Of a stretch of 10,477 nt of DNA, positions 6,892 to 10,477 are shown piece after piece (positions within the stretch are counted from its first letter, which is position 1; every line of letters starts with the position of its first letter). The position numbers were made by a program, and so were the translations under genes. The notes beneath the pieces were generated by a model that worked only from the letters and a program-made list of their open reading frames with translations, made no database searches and had not been told where the DNA came from. The stretch spans positions 1 to 10,477 of the forward strand of contig JBBSDV010000114.1 in the NCBI GenBank assembly GCA_038240335.1. Direction: 5' to 3'. The DNA is from JBBSDV01 sp038240335. GTDB taxonomy: Bacteria; Chloroflexota; Dehalococcoidia; DSTF01; JACRBR01.

Positions 6892-6925
6892 CAGCTACGA
6901 ACCACAAACCACCAACTACACACTA
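6891..6925. repeat. Heptad repeat array, right copy (CGAACCA family)
   Basis: Five 7-mers in register read GCAGCTA, CGAACCA, CAAACCA, CCAACTA and CACACTA. The array starts at the last base of the DinB-like stop codon and fills almost all of the 39-bp gap to the convergent ligase gene. With the copy at 6396-6430 it brackets the DinB-like gene in direct orientation. Confidence 0.65.
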
Positions 6926-6930
6926 GGCTG

Positions 6931-7998
6931 CTACTCCGCCACGCAATCCAGCGGCGCCAGATCCGGCCGCAGCGAACTGAAGATGGGGAAGCGCAGGTGA
7001 CCGTCGCGCGACCACTCGCTGAACCGAACGTGGCACACCATCTCTGGCCTTGTCCAGTAGATGAAGCGGGCGACGGGTGGCGGGTCGTAGAACGCAGACT
7101 CGGGGCAGAGCAGAGGCTCGAGTTGTGCGATCAGGTCTCGCGCCTCGGCGTCGCTGACGCCGCCACTCACGGAGCCGACATACTCGAACCGGCCTTCGCT
7201 ATAGCCCCCGAGCAGCAGCTGTCCGAACGGCTCGCCCTTCCGGCGCGCGCCGCCGAACGCATAGCCGCCGACGACAAAGTCGCCGCTCTGCAGCGCCCGG
7301 ATATCGAGCCAGCTCTTCGAGCGCTTGCCCGCGGCGTACGCGCTCGTCTTTTGTTTCGCGACGATGCCTTCGAGCCGGCGCTCCAGCACGGCCTCGTAAA
7401 ATGCAACCCCCTCGTCGTCGACGAAATCGATCGCCGCGAACTCGGCGCCGGGCCGCACAGCTTCGTGCAGCCGGTTCTTCCGCTGCCACAGCGGCCGTTC
7501 GACGAGCGATTTGCCGTCGAGCCACAGCAGGTCGAACGCCTGGTACGACAGCTGCCCGGGAAACTTCTTGAGCTTGAATTGCACCGGAAGTTCCGGGATC
7601 TGCTCACGGTCTGGACCGACGGCGCTGGCCATCATCTGCATCCGCGAGCGTAGCGTGTCGAACGCCGGATGCCCCTCGCCGTCGATCGCGACGATCTCGC
7701 CATCGACGATCGCATCCCGCGCGCGCAGCCGTTCCGGCAGGCAGAGCATTTCAGGGAAGTACGGCGTCAGGTCGCGGCCGTTGCGCGCGCGCAGCATGAC
7801 GCTGCCATCGCGCACATAGGCACTCGCGCGCAGCCCGCCCCACATGAGTTCAAAGATGTAGTCAGGCGAATCGAAGGGCTCGGGCGCGCTCGTCCCGAGC
7901 ATCGGTGCAATCGTCGTAGGCATGCGAGCGCTTCCGGCACTCGATGCCCCCTGCGTCTCGCCGGGGACGGTGACGTCGTCCAGCGCCGAGTGGCTCAT
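6931..7998 (-). CDS. LigD-type ATP-dependent DNA ligase domain lacking the catalytic lysine
   Basis: This 355-residue protein has the ligase-only architecture (nucleotidyltransferase plus OB fold); LigD nuclease and polymerase domains are absent. The family normally seals nicks after covalent AMP attachment to Lys in motif I, ExKWDGxR. Here motif I reads ELMWGGLR (50-57), so Lys is Met52 and Asp is Gly54. Motif V, normally WLKIK, reads WLDIR (230-234), replacing another lysine. Motif III (DGEIV, 99-103), motif IIIa (AFDLLWLDG, 154-162) and motif IV (EGIVAK, 210-215) are intact, as is the OB-fold region with VGSVSGG, FSEWSRDGHLRFPIF and SSLRP. The frame is undamaged, so the protein is probably made but should not self-adenylate. 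The start overlaps the ku stop as ATGA, which points to translational coupling. It may act as a Ku-bound scaffold or nick-binding factor, or receive AMP differently. Family membership is near certain; loss of activity is inferred. Confidence 0.92.
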   Translation of the reverse strand: MSHSALDDVTVPGETQGASSAGSARMPTTIAPMLGTSAPEPFDSPDYIFELMWGGLRASAYVRDGSVMLRARNGRDLTPYFPEMLCLPERLRARDAIVDGEIVAIDGEGHPAFDTLRSRMQMMASAVGPDREQIPELPVQFKLKKFPGQLSYQAFDLLWLDGKSLVERPLWQRKNRLHEAVRPGAEFAAIDFVDDEGVAFYEAVLERRLEGIVAKQKTSAYAAGKRSKSWLDIRALQSGDFVVGGYAFGGARRKGEPFGQLLLGGYSEGRFEYVGSVSGGVSDAEARDLIAQLEPLLCPESAFYDPPPVARFIYWTRPEMVCHVRFSEWSRDGHLRFPIFSSLRPDLAPLDCVAE

Positions 7999-8867
7999 CC
8001 CGCTTTCCGGCGCCGCGACTTCGAGATTTGCTCGGGCTCCTGTTGCTCCTCGGCCCCGGCATCACCCTCGGCGTCCTGCGTGCGGCCCCCGCTCGACTTT
8101 TCGCGCCGCGCCGCTTCGACGCTTGCCCGCAGCGCCTCCATCAGATCCGTGACCTTGCCCGCGACCGGCTTCGGCCGCTTGATCTCCTCGCCCTCGGCCT
8201 TGCGTTCGATCAGCTCGAGCAGCGCCTCGCGGTAGTTGTCGTGATATTTCTCCGGCTCAAAATCGCCCGTCAGCATGTCGACCAGCGACTTCGCCATCTT
8301 CAGTTCTTTTTCGCCGAGCTTCAGGTCGCCCGGCACCTCGAAGTCCTCGGTCGAGCGGATCTCGTCCGAGTAGTACATCGTCTCCAGCGCGATCGTGTTC
8401 TCATACACACGCAGCGTGCAGAGCTGCTCCTTCTGCCGCAGCGTCACCTTGGCGAGCGCGATCAACTCCGAGTCCTTAAGCACCTCGCGCAGCAATGCGA
8501 ACGGCTTGCCGCCCACCTTGTCCGGCTCCAGGTAGTACGTCTTCTGGTAGTAGATCGGGTCGATCTGATCAGCCGGCACGAAGTCTGTAATCTCGATTGT
8601 GTGGGTCGTGTCGACCGGCACCTTATCGAAGTCGGCGGGCTCCATGATCACGTACTGTTCCGGGCCGATCTCGTAGCCGCGCACGACGTCGTTCCACTCG
8701 ACGACTTCCTCCTCGCCGGGACAGAAGCGCTGCTGCTTGATCCGCACGCCGTCCTTCTTGTGCAGGAGATTGAACGAGACATCCTTCTCGTCCGTCGCGG
8801 TGTAGAGCTTAATCGGGATCGACACCATCCCGAAGCTGACCGCACCCTTCCAGATCGAACGAGGCAT
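7995..8867 (-). CDS. ku: Non-homologous end joining protein Ku
   Basis: The 290-residue protein is of normal length for bacterial Ku, a homodimeric ring that binds broken DNA ends and recruits LigD-type ligases. It opens with the family signature MPRSIWKGAVSFGMVSIPIKLY, split here as MPRSIWKGAVSFG then MVSIPIKLYTAT, and continues with VSFNLLHKKDG, YYLEPDKVGGKPFALLRE and ALAKVTLRQKEQL. The beta-barrel core spans about residues 1-190, the following helical part about 195-250 (DMLTGDFEPEKYHDNYREAL), and the acidic/Gln-rich tail ends in the basic SKSRRRKAG. Such basic tails assist DNA binding in other bacterial Ku proteins. The start at 8867 is supported by AAGGAG 7 nt upstream. The stop overlaps the ligase start by 4 bp. 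All core features look functional, which makes the inactive-looking partner more striking. Confidence 0.97.
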   Translation of the reverse strand: MPRSIWKGAVSFGMVSIPIKLYTATDEKDVSFNLLHKKDGVRIKQQRFCPGEEEVVEWNDVVRGYEIGPEQYVIMEPADFDKVPVDTTHTIEITDFVPADQIDPIYYQKTYYLEPDKVGGKPFALLREVLKDSELIALAKVTLRQKEQLCTLRVYENTIALETMYYSDEIRSTEDFEVPGDLKLGEKELKMAKSLVDMLTGDFEPEKYHDNYREALLELIERKAEGEEIKRPKPVAGKVTDLMEALRASVEAARREKSSGGRTQDAEGDAGAEEQQEPEQISKSRRRKAG

Positions 8868-8944
8868 CGCATTGCTCCTTGCGCCGTCGCCGGGACGTCG
8901 CGAATCGTAGCCTCAGCTTGTATGAAGCCGCGATGCACTGTCAA
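8868..8944 (-). promoter_or_regulatory. ku promoter candidate and RBS
   Basis: On the minus strand, TTGACA (8944-8939) is a perfect -35 hexamer, followed after 16 bp by TACAAG (8922-8917), a 4-of-6 -10 match. The Shine-Dalgarno AAGGAG (8880-8875) lies 7 nt before the ku ATG. This is the best -35 in the window and contrasts with the leaderless-looking plus-strand starts. The -35 overlaps an inverted repeat at 8942-8962. Confidence 0.5.
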
Positions 8945-8962
8945 TGCGGCAGGCCGCCATTG
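8942..8962. repeat. Inverted repeat overlapping the ku -35 box
   Basis: CAATGCGGC (8942-8950) pairs with GCCGCCATTG (8953-8962) across a 2-nt centre with one bulged C. It lies between rsmI and ku and shares three bases with the TTGACA of the ku promoter candidate. It could be an operator or, less likely without a T-tract, the end of the rsmI transcript. Confidence 0.5.
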
Positions 8963-9041
8963 TCTAACGGTCTCGTACACCCTCGCCAATCTATATCAAG
9001 GAGGCCGAGTCTGCGCCGCCGCAATGCCCCGTCGGCGGCCG

Positions 9042-9872
9042 CTAGGCTCGCCCCGCATGCCATGCAGCGTAAGCCGCGCGCCGCGACATACCATGATCCC
9101 GCATCAGCGCCGCCACCGCTTCCTTCGACGTCGTGCCGTGGTCGCGCATCGCCACGATGCTCGCGTCAATCGTCGCTGCAGCTTCCGCAGTGTCGACGGC
9201 CGCCGACCGCGGGGCGCCGCCCTCGATGACCAGCGTGAATTCGCCGCGTGGATGCTCGAACCGTGCGATCGCGTCGGCGATCGTGCCGCGCCAGATCTCC
9301 TCGTACAGTTTCGTCAGTTCGCGGCAGACGGCGATCCGACGGTCGCCGAGTGCGGCGAGCGCGTCCGCCAGCGTCTTGCCGATGCGGTGCGGCGATTCGA
9401 ACACGACGATCGTGTCGCCGGACGCCGCGGCGTCGAGCAGCGCCCGGCGGCGCGCACCGGACTGCCGGGGTAGGAAGCCGAGATAGTGGAACCGTCGCGA
9501 CGGCAGTCCGCTCGCAGCCACCGCCGCCAGCACGGCCGACGCGCCCGGTATCGGCACGACGCGATGCCCCGCGTCGATCGCCGCGACGACGAGGTCGTGA
9601 CCCGGATCGCTGATGCCCGGCATCCCCGCATCGCTGACGACGGCGACGTCGCCGCCGGCGAGCGCGTCGAGCAGCGAGGCCGTTTTCGCCATCTTGTTGT
9701 GCTCGTTGTAGCTCGTGACCCGCGCCGCGATGCCGAAGTGATCGAGGAGGCGGCGAGCCGAGCGCGTGTCCTCAGCCGCGACCAGCGTCACCTCACCGAG
9801 GATCCGTACCGCCCGCACCGTCATGTCCTCGAGGTTGCCGATCGGCGTCGCGACCAGATACAGCGTCCCCAT
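9042..9872 (-). CDS. rsmI: 16S rRNA (cytidine(1402)-2'-O)-methyltransferase
   Basis: This 276-residue protein belongs to the SAM-dependent tetrapyrrole-methylase fold. RsmI methylates the 2'-O of C1402 in 16S rRNA, near the ribosomal P site. Key motifs in order are LYLVATPIGNLEDMT (4-18), AEDTRSARRLL (33-43), SYNEHNK (54-60), the SAM-binding SDAGMPGISDPG (80-91), PIPGASAVLAAVA, and ESPHRIGKTL. The C-terminal helical segment ends SRRAAYAAWHAGRA. I prefer the ATG at 9872, which begins MGTLYLVATPIGN as in the family and has GCGGGA upstream; an in-frame TTG at 9890 would add six residues with no family support. It is divergent from hisS and 174 bp upstream of ku, which has its own promoter candidate. 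Length and motifs look normal. Confidence 0.96.
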   Translation of the reverse strand: MGTLYLVATPIGNLEDMTVRAVRILGEVTLVAAEDTRSARRLLDHFGIAARVTSYNEHNKMAKTASLLDALAGGDVAVVSDAGMPGISDPGHDLVVAAIDAGHRVVPIPGASAVLAAVAASGLPSRRFHYLGFLPRQSGARRRALLDAAASGDTIVVFESPHRIGKTLADALAALGDRRIAVCRELTKLYEEIWRGTIADAIARFEHPRGEFTLVIEGGAPRSAAVDTAEAAATIDASIVAMRDHGTTSKEAVAALMRDHGMSRRAAYAAWHAGRA

Positions 9873-10092
9873 CAGTGCGCATCCCGCCAATCCTCACCGA
9901 ACGAAGCCCGAACGCCGACCGCGGGCAGTCGCGCTCGAGGAACACGTGCTCGCCGGCGGCCGCCGTACGTCACCGTCGTGATTGCTTCATGTGCATCTTC
10001 GTATCTCCGTCGCCTCACTCCCGCACTTCAAGCATACGACGCACTACACCCTCGATTTTGGCTTCCCCTGCCCATTTTCCACGACCGACGTC
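9873..10092. other. Intergenic region between divergent rsmI and hisS, no gene seen
   Basis: With the repeat array that follows, this makes a 299-bp gene-free stretch. It contains a perfect 10-bp palindrome GGCGGCCGCC near 9957 and a small TCAC/GTGA inverted repeat near 9970. No T-box motif, tRNA-like sequence or plausible small gene was found. Confidence 0.4.
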
Positions 10093-10148
10093 CGGCCTCC
10101 GTATCCAGCCTCCGCCCTCCCACCTCCCACCTCTCACCTCTCACCGCC
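10093..10148. repeat. Eight-unit heptad repeat array upstream of hisS
   Basis: Eight 7-mers stay in register: CGGCCTC, CGTATCC, AGCCTCC, GCCCTCC, CACCTCC, CACCTCT, CACCTCT, CACCGCC. One strand is nearly all pyrimidine in the second half. The complementary purine strand contains GAGGTGG, also found at 7-13. The array ends 23 bp before the hisS ATG and covers the position where its -35 would fall. Confidence 0.7.
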
Positions 10149-10156
10149 TGCCCTGC

Positions 10157-10171
10157 TATCCTCGACGCACC
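10157..10171 (+). promoter_or_regulatory. Candidate near-leaderless promoter of hisS
   Basis: TATCCT at 10157-10162 is a 4-of-6 -10 match ending 9 bases before the ATG at 10172, implying a leader of about two bases. No Shine-Dalgarno sequence is present. The expected -35 region lies within the heptad repeats. Confidence 0.4.
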
Positions 10172-10477
10172 ATGACGAACGAAGCACAGCCCGCTCCCAA
10201 GCCGGAGAAGCCGCAGAAATACGCCGCTCCCCGCGGCACCGCCGACATCCTCCCGGACGACGCTCCGTACTGGAAATTCGTGCGCGAGACCGCGGAGCGC
10301 GTCTGCGCACTCTTCGGCTACCGTCGCATCGAAACGCCGATGTTCGAGCACGCGGGCGTCTTTCTGCGCACGTCCGGCGAGAGCAGCGATATCGTCGCCA
10401 AGGAGGTTTACCTCTTCGAGGATCGCGGCCACGACATGCTCGCCCTGCGGCCCGAGGGCACGGCGAGCGTGATCCGC
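10172..10477 (+). CDS. hisS: Histidyl-tRNA synthetase, N-terminal part (cut by window edge)
   Basis: The first 102 codons are present and the frame is open to the window end. HisRS is the class II synthetase that charges tRNA-His. After a charged, Pro-rich start (MTNEAQPAPKPEKPQ), the family signature APRGTADILPDDAPYW appears at about 19-34. Motif 1 follows (FGYRRIETPMFEHAGVFLR, about 51-69), then GESSDIVAKEVYLFEDRG and the LRPEGTASVIR segment that leads into motif 2. The start at 10172 is the only ATG before the signature. Everything visible looks normal. It diverges from rsmI across a 299-bp gap. Confidence 0.97.
   Translation, partial: MTNEAQPAPKPEKPQKYAAPRGTADILPDDAPYWKFVRETAERVCALFGYRRIETPMFEHAGVFLRTSGESSDIVAKEVYLFEDRGHDMLALRPEGTASVIR

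Noticed and set aside
9043..9064. TAGGCT followed by ATG on the plus strand, resembling the leaderless promoters
   Set aside because: It lies inside the 3' end of rsmI and the frames from it do not give a plausible protein.
8028..9473. Long plus-strand open frame (481 codons) opposite ku and rsmI
   Set aside because: It lies antisense to two clearly recognised genes, has a low-complexity Arg/Leu-rich composition and no family motif; long antisense frames are common at this GC content.
9873..10171. T-box or other amino-acid-sensing leader upstream of hisS
   Set aside because: No TGGNACC-type motif, no antiterminator/terminator pair, and the candidate promoter leaves almost no leader.
1..10477. 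CRISPR array, tRNA, rRNA, insertion sequence or prophage
   Set aside because: No spaced direct repeats, no tRNA or rRNA-like sequence, and no transposase, integrase or phage protein was seen in any frame.

Overview
The window is high-GC bacterial DNA with a sparse, mostly non-mobile chromosomal layout. Several features suggest a member of the Chloroflexota (Thermomicrobia, Dehalococcoidia or a related uncultured class). These are the long GH3-type secreted protein with a KHFPGHGGSDRG-like motif, a Ku/LigD-type end-joining pair, and near-leaderless starts with a -10 box 6 to 9 bases before ATG. This placement is inferred from protein style; no rRNA or other decisive marker is present.

Layout, left to right. 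Positions 1-198 hold no convincing gene, only a degenerate purine-rich 7-bp repeat and a 13-bp-stem inverted repeat. A minus-strand gene (199-1494) encodes a winged-helix protein whose second half follows the outline of an AAA+ ATPase but lacks Walker A, Walker B and the other catalytic signatures. Divergent from it is a GT-B glycosyltransferase-like gene (1627-2733) closed by a good UUCG-capped intrinsic terminator. Next comes the most unusual gene: a 995-residue protein (2840-5827) with a signal peptide, an extracytoplasmic GH3/NagZ-like region, a beta-sandwich-like region, one transmembrane helix, a run of five arginines, and a C-terminal OmpR/PhoB winged helix. It reads as a type I membrane one-component regulator. 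It overlaps by 4 bp an ogt gene for O6-alkylguanine repair (5824-6375). A DinB/DfsB-like metal-binding gene follows (6440-6891), interrupted by a one-base frame change exactly at a TTTCCCG heptamer and bracketed by two arrays of 7-bp repeats.

On the minus strand, reading right to left, lie rsmI (9042-9872) and then a ku-ligase pair with an ATGA overlap (ku 7995-8867, ligase 6931-7998). The ligase is a stand-alone LigD-type ligase domain whose nucleotidyl-accepting lysine has become methionine. The right edge carries the start of hisS on the plus strand behind a 56-bp heptad repeat array.

Taken together, positions 5824-8867 form a DNA-damage neighbourhood (alkyltransferase, DinB-like protein, ligase-like protein, Ku) next to a possible membrane-anchored transcription regulator. 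Two proteins have clearly lost catalytic motifs (the AAA+-like protein and the ligase) and two more may have (the glycosyltransferase and the GH3 domain). Pseudoenzymes used as sensors or scaffolds are therefore the main theme.
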